Assembly: GCA_002787235.1 (NCBI GenBank)
Contig: PCWG01000004.1
Span: 62,001 to 126,000, forward strand
Reading direction: 5' to 3'
Origin: Nitrospinae bacterium CG11_big_fil_rev_8_21_14_0_20_45_15
GTDB taxonomy: Bacteria; Nitrospinota; Nitrospinia; Nitrospinales; VA-1
DNA length: 64,000 nucleotides
Part shown: in pieces, positions 1 to 8,214 of the stretch
Layout of the letters: the number at the start of each line of letters is the position of its first letter
Position numbering within the stretch: the first letter of the stretch is position 1
Program-made: the position numbers and the translations under genes
Notes under the pieces: generated by a model
The model's input: only the letters and a program-made list of their open reading frames with translations
Databases searched by the model: none
What the model was told of the DNA's origin: nothing

Positions 1-342
1 CAAATCTTTGATCCATGCATAGAAAACAGCCCAGCTCAAAATACCAAAAAAAATAACGGGGAATCGAAGCCCAATCCCATTGTGCCCAAACAAGGTCAGG
101 GATAGTTTCGACGCATAAATAGTCAAACCATGATTGGGAAATTGCTGGTTGGGGACAAAGCGGTTGGCAAACGATTTGTTGGTGAAATTGAACCAGTAGC
201 CAGCCTCATCGACATGCACAGGAATGAGCCAGGCATAGTAGAACAAAAAAAATGCGCTCGCGAGGATGATGAAAAACGCAACCAGATAAAACGTTCGTTC
301 CGCAAGGCTTGCGGGCCAGTGGGTTGTCGGGTCAGTGTTCAT
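1..342 (-). CDS. GT39/PMT-like membrane glycosyltransferase, N-terminal part (runs off window)
   Basis: An uninterrupted minus-strand frame starts at the ATG complementary to 340-342 and stays open to base 1, giving the first 114 residues. A cytosolic start of about 18 residues is followed by one strong membrane segment (about 19-41) and then an exported loop with an Asp-Glu pair in the context HVDEAGYW. That layout is known for GT-C fold enzymes of the ArnT/GT39 type, which take sugars from polyprenyl phosphate on the outer face of the inner membrane. A second hydrophobic segment begins near residue 93. There is no obvious Shine-Dalgarno before the ATG. Substrate cannot be told. It sits downstream of two genes of the same flavour on the same strand, so a glycan-assembly operon is likely. 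Confidence 0.72.
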   Translation of the reverse strand, partial: MNTDPTTHWPASLAERTFYLVAFFIILASAFFLFYYAWLIPVHVDEAGYWFNFTNKSFANRFVPNQQFPNHGLTIYASKLSLTLFGHNGIGLRFPVIFFGILSWAVFYAWIKDL

Positions 343-450
343 CGGGATTGCGTGCTACCGCGAGTTTCTCCTCAGCCTTGGAAATGGGTATTCGGGCTAG
401 CCTGTCGGGTTTGTCTTGTTAGAGGTGGACTTCATTGCCGTTGCCCATCT

Positions 451-906
451 TCATACCGGGCACATGCCAAATCCGGGAAGGCCCAATGGGATGATTGTTT
501 TGCCTGTGCAGTATTGCGGATGCCATTGATTGCTGAAAACAAAAAAAGTCGGTCGTGTGCCCCATTGCGAATTTAAAAGTTCTGCAAAATTTTTATCGTC
601 GCCGAAAGCGATTTCACGGGGGAACAGTCGTTGCGTGGTGGCGGAGCGGAACGAACCGTCTTTGCGATTTCCGGGTGGCATAAAAATCATTGCATTGTCG
701 CGCGTGTGTCTGCGGATTTGATTGGCAACAATGTAGGTTTCTTTGTATTGATTGGGCATGTCAAAGGAACCGTCCGTTTCCGATCTCTGTTCCAGAGAAA
801 GATTGGCCGTTTGGGAAATGAAATACCATTTTGGGCCGAGAAAAACCAGAAACAGAACCAGAAGATTCAATCCTGCAATGGCGTAGAGAAATGTTTTTAT
901 GGGCAC
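451..906 (-). CDS. Small membrane-anchored protein of unknown function
   Basis: A 151-residue protein beginning at a GTG codon. Residues about 5-25 form one membrane segment; the rest is a soluble domain, probably periplasmic, with no motif I recognise. The start overlaps the end of the upstream membrane glycosyltransferase gene by 10 bases, which argues for translational coupling and a shared role. A mix of aromatic residues and an Arg/Lys-rich central part (IRRHTRDN, PPGNRKDG) are the only visible traits. It could be an accessory subunit or an exported C-terminal domain split off a GT-C enzyme; no family is assigned. Confidence 0.6.
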   Translation of the reverse strand: MPIKTFLYAIAGLNLLVLFLVFLGPKWYFISQTANLSLEQRSETDGSFDMPNQYKETYIVANQIRRHTRDNAMIFMPPGNRKDGSFRSATTQRLFPREIAFGDDKNFAELLNSQWGTRPTFFVFSNQWHPQYCTGKTIIPLGLPGFGMCPV

Positions 907-2429
907 GGGATTTTTCTCCGGTCAGAAAAAGATTGCTCGACAGCGGGCAGGATGGCGATGAAAAAAACGAATGCAGGGTAGAATGCGATCATGCCACGGA
1001 CGTCAGACAGATTGATCGAACTTCCGGGTTTAAAGAAAGTCGCGCGCACGTATTCCTGCCATTCACCCCATTTGAGATCGGCGTAAGTGAATACACCCAA
1101 ATGCAAAATCACAAATCCCAGTAAAATCGCAGCCAGGAATTTTGCTTCATCGGAGAGGGCTTGTCTTTTGATAAAAAACAGAAGCGCGATCACCGGTGTG
1201 AAGGCAAAAAACAGGGGGCCTGCGATCAGACGGAAAAGAGCGACCGATCCATTGTAAAAAAGACCGTCGAGACCTCGCATCAATGCAAAAGCCATGAAAA
1301 TCAGGGCACCGTACAAAATGGGGAACACTAAATTTTTTGGCTCAATGCGAGCCTCTGCTTTATTGCTGATCGTCATCCACAGGAAAAATACCCATAGCCC
1401 GGCGCAGACGAACATCACTTCGGGTGTCTTGGAATAGGACGGAGAGCCAGACACGAGGACGATCAGACACCATAAGGTGGGAAGAGCCAGTAAAGGCAGA
1501 CAGAAACAGGAAATTATTTTTTTCTTTTCAATGTGAGGCAAGGAAGCCATGCGATTCAAAAGGAGAAACATGAGGATGACAGGTGCAAGATCGTAGATCA
1601 GATATTCCCATCGCGTCCAGCCCGCCAAGCCAAAGAGACAGCCGCTCAACAATGCCCAGGATTGAGCTTGTTTCAAACTTGCAGGCTTCTTCAATTCGCG
1701 CGCGATGAAAAAAGCGTAGATCGTGCCCAATCCATAGAATGTTCCCACCGTGAGGTCGAGAAATGGCAAGGAACTGTGCCACCACAGGTAAGGCGTGCTT
1801 CCCAGTATCAACGTGAATATCGCGGCCAATTCTCCGTTATGAGTTTGTGCCAGCGTTCTATAATAAAACACCAGAAGCAAGCTGAGAAACAGGATGGGGA
1901 AGAGCACTTTGACCGTTTCGATTTGCCCGGAGATCATGTAACAGAATATCAAACTGACAAAGGGAGGGTATTGCCGCATTTGAACGGTCACCGCTTCTGA
2001 ATTCAGATCAGCGGAATGAAAATAGGCCATGCCCTTGATGTGATACCAGATGCCGTCGGCCTCGGTGATGGGAACATTCAAAGCCATCTTCACGCTCAAA
2101 GCCAATAAAACAAATAATATAATTGGGGAGATGATTTTTGCCCATGAGAACCCGTCTGCTATGCGAGGCACATCGCCGAAGTTTGTCGCCCCGATTCCCG
2201 GTTTGAAGAAAAAGAACGTTGCAAACAGGAGGCTCAAAGAGACGGGAAGTTGCAGGGCGAGCACGGGCTGGAATCCTAACAGGATGAAAGCAAACAGGCT
2301 AAGGCTCTTGACGCCTGCGCCGATTAAAATAGCAAGTGCACCACGTTCAACGATGAACGGAATGATTCGCAATCGGCTGACCAGCAAGTAACCGATGAAC
2401 CCTGTGATGATCAGATCAAGAACAAACAT
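897..2429 (-). CDS. Polytopic membrane protein, GT39/GT-C glycosyltransferase-like
   Basis: A 510-residue protein. The ATG complementary to 2427-2429 is preferred because it follows a GGAG-type ribosome site and starts directly with a membrane segment; the longer frame adds 55 hydrophilic residues that overlap the upstream gene. About twelve hydrophobic segments are visible. After the early segments an exported loop carries ITEADGIWYH, reminiscent of the acidic catalytic loop of GT-C enzymes, and a later loop carries WWHSSLPFLDL. The gene overlaps the upstream RNase Z-like gene by 14 bases and the downstream small protein by 10, so all three are probably one transcript. Donor and acceptor are unknown; assignment rests on topology and loop motif, not on a full family match. 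Confidence 0.6.
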   Translation of the reverse strand: MFVLDLIITGFIGYLLVSRLRIIPFIVERGALAILIGAGVKSLSLFAFILLGFQPVLALQLPVSLSLLFATFFFFKPGIGATNFGDVPRIADGFSWAKIISPIILFVLLALSVKMALNVPITEADGIWYHIKGMAYFHSADLNSEAVTVQMRQYPPFVSLIFCYMISGQIETVKVLFPILFLSLLLVFYYRTLAQTHNGELAAIFTLILGSTPYLWWHSSLPFLDLTVGTFYGLGTIYAFFIARELKKPASLKQAQSWALLSGCLFGLAGWTRWEYLIYDLAPVILMFLLLNRMASLPHIEKKKIISCFCLPLLALPTLWCLIVLVSGSPSYSKTPEVMFVCAGLWVFFLWMTISNKAEARIEPKNLVFPILYGALIFMAFALMRGLDGLFYNGSVALFRLIAGPLFFAFTPVIALLFFIKRQALSDEAKFLAAILLGFVILHLGVFTYADLKWGEWQEYVRATFFKPGSSINLSDVRGMIAFYPAFVFFIAILPAVEQSFSDRRKIPCP

Positions 2430-3489
2430 CCTGACTCCGCTGAGGGCGTTTCTTTTTTGAAAATAGAGATTTTGAGGGCAGGATAGGCTGACCAAAAGCG
2501 GATTCTGCTTCGCGGTAAAACCGTTGCGCGTGCCCGACATGCCGTCGTGAAAAATGAAAAATCTGCAATCGTTTGACCCCTGCCGTACGCGCAAGTGTTC
2601 CTGCCTGTTCCGTTGTCAAATGCCTGCGCTCGCGAGCGCGGTCTGTTTCCTCTGCGATGAAAGGCGATTCGCAAAAAAACAAATCGGCCCCATTCGCAAG
2701 CCCCACAATCCGCTTATTATTTGCTTCACTGAAGAGGGTGTCGGTCACATAGACAATTTTGTAGCCAGCAGATACTGTTACCAGCTTGTTTTTTAACAGG
2801 CCGAAGGGGATTTCTTTCAGGTTGCGGGTGTCATTTTTTATTGTCGGGGCATGTAACAGGAAGTCGTCCGCTTTGTTTTCCAAGGCGGCTGATTTCAATT
2901 CGTTCAGCCAGGGTCCGGCGACCGCATCGAGAGATTCGAGTTGCTCTTTGTCGATATGCGCTTTTGGTTTTTCTTCCAGAGCGTAACCGAGGCAAGGGAC
3001 GCGATGCTCCAAAATAGCGGTGCGTACGGTGAAGTCTTTTTCATCCACCAGCAGTCCATCTTGAAAGGGCAGACTTTGTTCCTCACTGGGTTGAAATTTG
3101 TCGATGGCTCGAAATTGCGTTTTGATCAATCGGTCTTCATGGACTTCGGTCACCGCGATGGTCAGCGATTCGTCGTACAATTCGACAAGATTCCAGGTGA
3201 AGCCTGCCAGTTTTCCGGCAACATTGGCGGTGATATTTTCGGGGCCAAACAAATGAATGGTTTTCCCTTGCCCGAAGGACACGCGAAGCAGGCGATCGAA
3301 ACCGATGAAATGGTCGATGTGTGTGTGGCTGATGAAGACGTGACTGGCCTTGAGTAGAAGCTTTGAAGGGATGCCAGAAAGATCGCCAAGGTCAAACAAA
3401 AACACGTCAGACGAATTTTCACGCTCCACCAGGAGACCGGGATCTCCAAATGGATCGTTGAGCAGGCTGGGTTGAAAAGTGGAATTCAT
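2416..3489 (-). CDS. RNase Z-like metallo-beta-lactamase-fold hydrolase
   Basis: A 357-residue protein with the metal-binding HTHIDH motif at residues 55-60, a later YVTDT segment supplying a metal-bridging Asp, and a C-terminal FHFSRRH region like the last His motif of the tRNase Z/ElaC family. True RNase Z cleaves the 3' trailer of tRNA precursors. This is relevant here because three of the five tRNA genes in the window lack an encoded CCA. The first strand is shorter and less typical than in ElaC and the middle is longer, so it may be an RNase Z homologue of different substrate range. The ATG at 3489 is chosen because the 66 bases upstream lie in a perfect inverted repeat rather than normal coding sequence. 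It overlaps the following glycosyltransferase gene. Confidence 0.72.
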   Translation of the reverse strand: MNSTFQPSLLNDPFGDPGLLVERENSSDVFLFDLGDLSGIPSKLLLKASHVFISHTHIDHFIGFDRLLRVSFGQGKTIHLFGPENITANVAGKLAGFTWNLVELYDESLTIAVTEVHEDRLIKTQFRAIDKFQPSEEQSLPFQDGLLVDEKDFTVRTAILEHRVPCLGYALEEKPKAHIDKEQLESLDAVAGPWLNELKSAALENKADDFLLHAPTIKNDTRNLKEIPFGLLKNKLVTVSAGYKIVYVTDTLFSEANNKRIVGLANGADLFFCESPFIAEETDRARERRHLTTEQAGTLARTAGVKRLQIFHFSRRHVGHAQRFYREAESAFGQPILPSKSLFSKKKRPQRSQDVCS

Positions 3490-3530
3490 GAGTAGATTGT
3501 TTTTGCAGGAAACTGCAAGTTTATTTGGAG

Positions 3531-3581
3531 CTTTATCTTGAGCCACTTGGGCCATAGCCCTCGTGTCAACTCAAGATAAAG
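3531..3581. repeat. Perfect 12-bp inverted repeat between prfB and the RNase Z-like gene
   Basis: CTTTATCTTGAG at 3531-3542 is the exact reverse complement of 3570-3581. Inside, GGGC-CATA-GCCC (3549-3560) can form a second small stem. The structure lies after the prfB stop and before the next start on the same strand. It could end or stabilise the prfB transcript, but no clear T-run follows on the minus strand, so a classic terminator is not proven. Confidence 0.7.
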
Positions 3582-3643
3582 TTTCGTGAATAGCTCAAAG
3601 GACTCAAACCGCAAAGCCGAAAGTGGCATCTGCAGGTCGAGAC

Positions 3644-4748
3644 TCAAGATGCTGTCTTATCGGCCAAAAGAAAAGCTTCAATGAATTCTTCTATGTCGCC
3701 ATCGAGAACCGCATCGACATTGCCCTTTTCCACATTGGTGCGCAAGTCTTTGACCATTTGATAGGGATGCAGGACATAAGAACGGATTTGACTGCCCCAT
3801 TCGATTTTTTTCTTTTGCTTTTCCTGTTCTTTCTTTTCTTCGTCCAGCTTTTCCATTTCCATCTCGTGCAGTCTGGATTTCAGAACACGCAAAGCCGACG
3901 CTTTATTTTTGTGTTGTGAACGCTCGTTCTGACATTGAACTACAAGGCCAGAAGGAATGTGTGTCAGCCGAACTGCCGAGTCCGTGGTATTGACTCCCTG
4001 CCCGCCGGGTCCCGAAGCACGATAGACATCCACCCTCAAATCATCTTCTTTGATTTCGACTTCGACCGTTTCTTCGATCTCAGGGTAAACAAAAACCGAT
4101 GCAAAGGAAGTGTGTCTCCTTTTGTTGGAATCGTAGGGTGAAATGCGTACCAGCCGATGAATGCCTATTTCTGCTTTCAAATAGCCGTAGGCAAAATCGC
4201 CTTTAAAAATGATCGTGCAGTTTTTGATGCCCGCCTCCTCGCCATATTGCGTATCGAGTATTTCCGCCTTGTAGCCATTGCGGTCGCCCCAGCGGAGGTA
4301 CATGCGCTGTAAAATTTCTGCCCAGTCCTGCGATTCCGTTCCGCCAGCTCCAGAGTTGACGGTTAAAATCGCGCCATTGAAATCACTGGGTCCCGAAAGC
4401 ATGGCCTTGATCTCGGCCTGTTCGATCTTTTTACTCAGTGCCTGGATTTCCGGTTCGATTTCCGCAGCGAGGGAGTCGTCGTCCTCTTCCTCTAAAAGTT
4501 CGATCATGGCCTGAATGTCTTCGGAAGCGTGATGCAAATCTTTCCAAAGATCAACCGTGCGTTGCAGGACGGCGCGTTCTTGCAAAACTTTCTGCGCCGC
4601 CTTGTTGTCGTTCCAAAAATTAGAAGCCGTGCTTTTTTCCTCCAGTGCCGCTATTTCCTTTTCTTTTTTTGCGAGGTCAAAGATACCCCCGCAGGCGCTC
4701 TATCTTGCGCCTCAAGTCATTGTGTTCCCTCTTTAAATCGTACTGCAT
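3644..4748 (-). CDS. prfB: Peptide chain release factor 2, with programmed +1 frameshift
   Basis: RF2 recognises UAA and UGA in the ribosomal A site and triggers peptide release. The gene begins at the ATG complementary to 4746-4748, reads 23 codons ending in RLRGYL, then meets an in-frame TGA (4677-4679). Reading resumes one base on for 344 more residues, giving 367 in total, against 365 in E. coli. The catalytic GGQ loop is present in the context SGPGGQGVNTTDSA. The stop-codon recognition tripeptide, normally SPF, reads SPY here (RISPYDSNKRRHTSF; codons near 4127-4135). The extra stop is the well-known autoregulatory device of prfB: low RF2 favours the shift and so more RF2. A tool that ignores frameshifts would call a 313-residue fragment from an internal ATG. 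Confidence 0.96.
4674..4691 (-). promoter_or_regulatory. prfB programmed +1 frameshift site
   Basis: On the minus strand the sequence reads CGGGGG TAT CTT TGA CC. A GGGGG run works as an internal Shine-Dalgarno element, followed at the standard short distance by the slippery CTT and the TGA stop with a following C. This is nearly identical to the E. coli site (AGGGGG TAT CTT TGA C). Confidence 0.96.
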
Positions 4749-4872
4749 CGAACAAACTCCCAATAAAATTTTAACTTTCAACGGCCTATTGTCTCCAATT
4801 GGCCATAGGAAAGCAAGCGTTTGGATCGATAAGGCAAGCAATAAATTGTTGAATTAATAGAGATACCTGCGA

Positions 4873-5853
4873 TTGACATCGCTTCCCACTCACTGGCATA
4901 ATTCTTTTGTGACAAAAATCGAGCCATTCTCATTTCCCAGACCTCCCGAAATTGATTTGAGCCTCATCGTTGTGAGCTACAACACGCGTGAACGCTTGAT
5001 GGCTTGCCTGCGTTCCGTATTTGCCTTCACTCAGGATCTGGAATTCGAAATATTTGTTGTCGATAATAATTCCCCGGACAACAGTGCCGATGCCGTTGCA
5101 GAACATTTTCCGCAGGTGCATTTGATTCGCAATTTGGACAATCGGGGTTATTCCTGCGCCGCCAATCAGGCATTGCGTCAAAGCCGGGGGCGTTACTGCA
5201 TTCTCCTCAACAGCGATGCCTTGCTTGAGGAGAACAGTTTTCACAAAATCGTTGCCCATCTGGATGCCTGCCCGGAATTTTATATCCTGACCCCAAAAAT
5301 CCTCGATGCAGAGGGCAAGCTGTGCGCCATGCGCCTTTGGCGTGATTCACCCATGGATGCCCTGCGCAAGATTTTGGGATTCTACGATGCCTCCAGCGAA
5401 GGCCCCCGAATGGGAACTATCGAAAACAAGGAAACCGAGGTTGCCGGCGGCCCCTGTCTGGCTTTTCGCCGATCCCTGTTTGAAACCATCGGTCTCATGG
5501 ATGAATCGTTTTTTCTTTACAACGAAGAGGACGATTTATCACGTCGGGCGCATGAAAAGGGCTTGAAGGTCTGTTTTTTCGCGGAAACGGCGGTGACGCA
5601 TTTTCTCAGCCAAAGTTGCAGTCAGCCGGGCATCCGTGCCAAGGTGATGCGGGAAGCCTATAAAAGCGATCTGAATTTTTACCGGAAATATTATTCCTTT
5701 TCATGGAATCTCCTGTTGCGCCTGGCTTATCGGCTGGCTTTCTTTCTGGGAGCCGCCCGCTCTGCATTTCGGAGGATTTCAGGGATTCCCTCAACCGGAT
5801 CGGATGATTCTGCTCAGTTGAAAATGCGGCTGTTTTTTCTGAAAATTCCCTGA
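4873..5853 (+). CDS. GT2 family glycosyltransferase (rhamnosyltransferase-like)
   Basis: A 326-residue GT-A fold enzyme expected to move a sugar from a nucleotide donor to a glycan or lipid acceptor at the cytosolic face. Visible motifs are LSLIVVSYNTRE at the N-terminus, VVDNNSPDNS (nucleotide binding), LLNSDALL (the metal-binding DxD-like segment), GGPCLAFRRSLF and FFLYNEEDDLSRRA (catalytic acidic stretch). A hydrophobic, basic C-terminal tail could associate with the membrane. Start is uncertain: TTG at 4873 or GTG at 4909, neither with a strong ribosome site. The nearest relatives of this motif set include WbbL-type rhamnosyltransferases. It is alone on its strand, diverging from prfB. 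Confidence 0.85.
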   Translation: MTSLPTHWHNSFVTKIEPFSFPRPPEIDLSLIVVSYNTRERLMACLRSVFAFTQDLEFEIFVVDNNSPDNSADAVAEHFPQVHLIRNLDNRGYSCAANQALRQSRGRYCILLNSDALLEENSFHKIVAHLDACPEFYILTPKILDAEGKLCAMRLWRDSPMDALRKILGFYDASSEGPRMGTIENKETEVAGGPCLAFRRSLFETIGLMDESFFLYNEEDDLSRRAHEKGLKVCFFAETAVTHFLSQSCSQPGIRAKVMREAYKSDLNFYRKYYSFSWNLLLRLAYRLAFFLGAARSAFRRISGIPSTGSDDSAQLKMRLFFLKIP

Positions 5854-6025
5854 AAACGCTCCATCGTCTTACTTGGATTTTTTTTACCCGATGGCCCATC
5901 AAGTTAAAGCCGATTGCATCCGAAACAATAGATACGGACCTTTGCGTAAAGTTTCCGATCAAATATTCGGATGATCAGAGATATCCTTAAGATATTTTTA
6001 ACCGACAATCATCACTGTTCTTGAA

Positions 6026-6844
6026 ATGGCGTCTTCAGCAAAAAATAATATCGTTCTGATTCTCATAGGGACGGCCTTCTTTTTTTCCGCTTGCAGTTCG
6101 GATGCGAAGAAAGAACCGGAGATGGCTTCGGTTCGGCTCAATCCCGATATCATCAACTTGGGTATGCGTGCAAAACTTGATTTGTCTGCATTGCCCAAAC
6201 AGCTTCCCGAGATTTCCAATCCGGAAGAGAAGAAAGAATTGCAAAGCCAGCGTAAAGAAGACAAGGAAGAGGAACAAACCGACTTGTTCAAAACAGATCC
6301 TGATTATTTGAAGATGGATCGTATGGAAAAAGTGGATCGATCCACACACAAAAAACGAGTTCCTATCAGTAAATTTTCGGAAGGTTTGGAGTCAAATTTT
6401 CCGATCCTGGAAAGACCATTGATTTTTTCGGGTGCCGGTTTCGAGATTCATGATTTTGAAAAACTCTCCATGCAAATGAACGAGTTTCGATACGACGACC
6501 ATTTGTATATTTTGTATCCGCATCAAGTTTTGGAGAAACATCTGACCACGCGGGTGTTTGAAGGTGCTTATGCTCGCAGTGACAGGTATTTGATTTTTCA
6601 TCCCACGGGGCCTGTCTGGGGGGATAAATCTTTGCTACCGATAGTGGGTGGAGAAGGAGAAGCAACGACAAAACCCACTCCGGTAAAATTGGATGCGATT
6701 CCAGAAACAGAACTCACCTTCATGCCGGGTCTTCCCACGCTAATGACTTTAAACCGCAAAGAGGATGCGCTGAATTTGATCACAGGCAACGAGGCGATCA
6801 ACAAACACCGTTATCAATCCGAATACCACCAAACAGTCAATTAG
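6026..6844 (+). CDS. Putative lipoprotein of unknown function
   Basis: A 272-residue protein with a short N-region, a hydrophobic stretch and a lipobox FFSAC, so Cys23 is probably lipidated after signal peptidase II cleavage. A charged linker rich in Lys, Glu and Gln (about residues 65-90) precedes the rest, which contains the short segments YILYPHQVLEKHL and YLIFHPTGPVWG. I do not recognise a family. The stop overlaps the end of a convergent small gene by 8 bases. Confidence 0.7.
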   Translation: MASSAKNNIVLILIGTAFFFSACSSDAKKEPEMASVRLNPDIINLGMRAKLDLSALPKQLPEISNPEEKKELQSQRKEDKEEEQTDLFKTDPDYLKMDRMEKVDRSTHKKRVPISKFSEGLESNFPILERPLIFSGAGFEIHDFEKLSMQMNEFRYDDHLYILYPHQVLEKHLTTRVFEGAYARSDRYLIFHPTGPVWGDKSLLPIVGGEGEATTKPTPVKLDAIPETELTFMPGLPTLMTLNRKEDALNLITGNEAINKHRYQSEYHQTVN

Positions 6845-7037
6845 CCGAATTTGTTTCAACGGATGTTGAAGCTGGCGTAGCGGGGGCAGGATTTTGAGCA
6901 GAAGTGTTCCAGTAAAAAAATATCCAGAATCCCAAAATGAAAATTACCATGATGATTTTACGGGTGAGTGAAATCTTGTAGCCCGTATCTTCGTCGTTCG
7001 CTGGAGGCAATGCATTGGGGTCAAATTCAGTGTTCAA
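6837..7037 (-). CDS. Small single-span membrane protein, unknown function
   Basis: A 66-residue frame starting at TTG with AAGG about 7 bases upstream. A hydrophilic, acidic N-terminus (about 20 residues, containing DPNALPPANDED) is followed by one membrane segment (about 28-44) and a Pro/Ala/Thr-rich tail. The composition is that of a real small membrane protein rather than a random frame. No family is recognised. Confidence 0.5.
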   Translation of the reverse strand: MNTEFDPNALPPANDEDTGYKISLTRKIIMVIFILGFWIFFYWNTSAQNPAPATPASTSVETNSAN

Positions 7038-7197
7038 AACCGTTGCCTTACATCAAATAGAGTGGGCCAAAGCTCAAACCCGCCAATAGATTCCAAGTCC
7101 TTTTAAAAATCAATTATAACGTATTGAGAATTCGCACAAAAAATTATTTTCTACGCAGGCTTGAGAAACTGTGTGAATTTTTTTCAACACGCAACGA

Positions 7198-7270
7198 GCT
7201 AATATTGTGCGGGCAAAAATTGCAAGCGCAAATCGTTATCAATGTCCGCTATCGACCACTAGCGAACATC
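7198..7270 (+). repeat. Dispersed non-coding repeat, copy A
   Basis: Shares the 20-base block AGCTAATATTGTGCGGGCAA exactly with copy C at 10227, followed by the weaker common blocks GCAAATCGTT and AACG/AATG. It ends in a hairpin: ATGTCCGCTA at 7242-7251 pairs with TAGCGAACAT at 7260-7269 with one mismatch. The 300 bases between the flanking genes (7038-7337) hold nothing else I can support. Confidence 0.75.
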
Positions 7271-7337
7271 ATTTGAATCAGCATGATTGCATGTGAAAAT
7301 TATACTCCATCATGCAACAGGATGAGAAACATCAGCT

Positions 7338-8111
7338 TTAAATATCTTTTGGTACCCAAAAATCTGGCGAAATATCTGCATTTTTTCTTCCCGCAACGGC
7401 AAAATAATAAAGCGGTCGGCCATTGATTGACAATCTATGTCGGTAGCGTTCGATATGGTAGATATCAAGATATTTTGAGAAAATTAATTCTCTGATCAAT
7501 GTGGAAAACCCGGTTTTGTCGCTCAGATCCAGGAAGGTGTCCTTTATGTTGAATGCTACCCATCCCTCATCGCGAATGATATTGAATGCAGTTATAAATG
7601 CTTTCGTTGGGATATCTCCAAAGCCAAGTGCCGCAACCGTCACCATGCAATCACATTGCCAGGATTCTATCTCTTCTTTCTTCTCCTCACTTAGTTTGCA
7701 AAAGTCCTCAATATAATAGGCGTCGTATACTCCCGGTCTATCGCGATTGAGCGCATCGTGAGCTTCCGGGATAATGTCAATTCCTATCAATCGAGAGATG
7801 CCATGCTTTTTTAGTTCCTCGCCCATCATGCCATTGCCTGCGCCCAAATCCAGCACTCGAAGTTCAGTGAAATTATCCGCAGACTGTTTGATAGCGGATT
7901 CAAGTATCGTGGTCACCTTGCCTGGAGAGGAGCATTTCAGGCGGTCATAAAACAGTTGCTCATACAAACCCGGCACCTGATAAATTTCGTCGTAGTCGTG
8001 GAACCTTATCTTTCTCCTTTTACTGGCTCCATCAAGGTAGAAATAGCTTTCATCCTGATTGTGATCCAATGATTCTGTTCTTGGAAACTGTATTCGATGC
8101 CTCTTGTTCAT
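7338..8111 (-). CDS. Class I SAM-dependent methyltransferase
   Basis: A 257-residue Rossmann-fold protein with motif I VLDLGAGNGMMG at residues 86-97, an acidic motif II (LIGIDIIPEAHDAL) and a motif IV-like stretch VTVAALGFGDIP. The N-terminal 80 residues are charged and may bind the substrate. The ATG has a GAGGAAG ribosome site. The substrate, small molecule or protein, cannot be told. It belongs to the repeat-flanked accessory segment, is codirectional with the downstream FGE relic and membrane gene, and is separated from the latter's stop by about 100 bases. Confidence 0.8.
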   Translation of the reverse strand: MNKRHRIQFPRTESLDHNQDESYFYLDGASKRRKIRFHDYDEIYQVPGLYEQLFYDRLKCSSPGKVTTILESAIKQSADNFTELRVLDLGAGNGMMGEELKKHGISRLIGIDIIPEAHDALNRDRPGVYDAYYIEDFCKLSEEKKEEIESWQCDCMVTVAALGFGDIPTKAFITAFNIIRDEGWVAFNIKDTFLDLSDKTGFSTLIRELIFSKYLDIYHIERYRHRLSINGRPLYYFAVAGRKNADISPDFWVPKDI

Positions 8112-8161
8112 AACTTCCTCGGAATGAGTTGAATGTTTTTACAAATGTCTATAGATTTCTC

Positions 8162-8214
8162 TCACTCCTCCAATCGTTGCCCTCGGGGATAAATCAGTCC
8201 GCCTTCACCTGCTT
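8162..8214 (-). pseudogene. Relic of an FGE-sulfatase (SUMF1) domain
   Basis: Read on the minus strand, this stretch encodes KAGEGGLIYPRGQRLEE then TGA, close to the KAARGEDGLIYPWGNEW segment of the intact FGE-like gene at 11333-12343. The DNA also aligns over about 36 bases with one indel, starting from the shared TCGTTGCCC. It directly abuts the stop codon of the next gene. It looks like a decayed remnant left by a deletion or recombination, not an active gene. Confidence 0.6.

Noticed and set aside
130-576. 148-residue plus-strand frame at the left edge
   Set aside because: It overlaps the minus-strand glycosyltransferase and small-protein genes and has no recognisable composition.
2430-2594. 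N-terminal extension of the 897-2429 membrane protein
   Set aside because: The extra 55 residues are hydrophilic and overlap the RNase Z-like gene; the shorter start has GGAG.
3490-3555. Longer start for the RNase Z-like gene
   Set aside because: The extra 22 codons fall in a perfect inverted repeat and match no family N-terminus.
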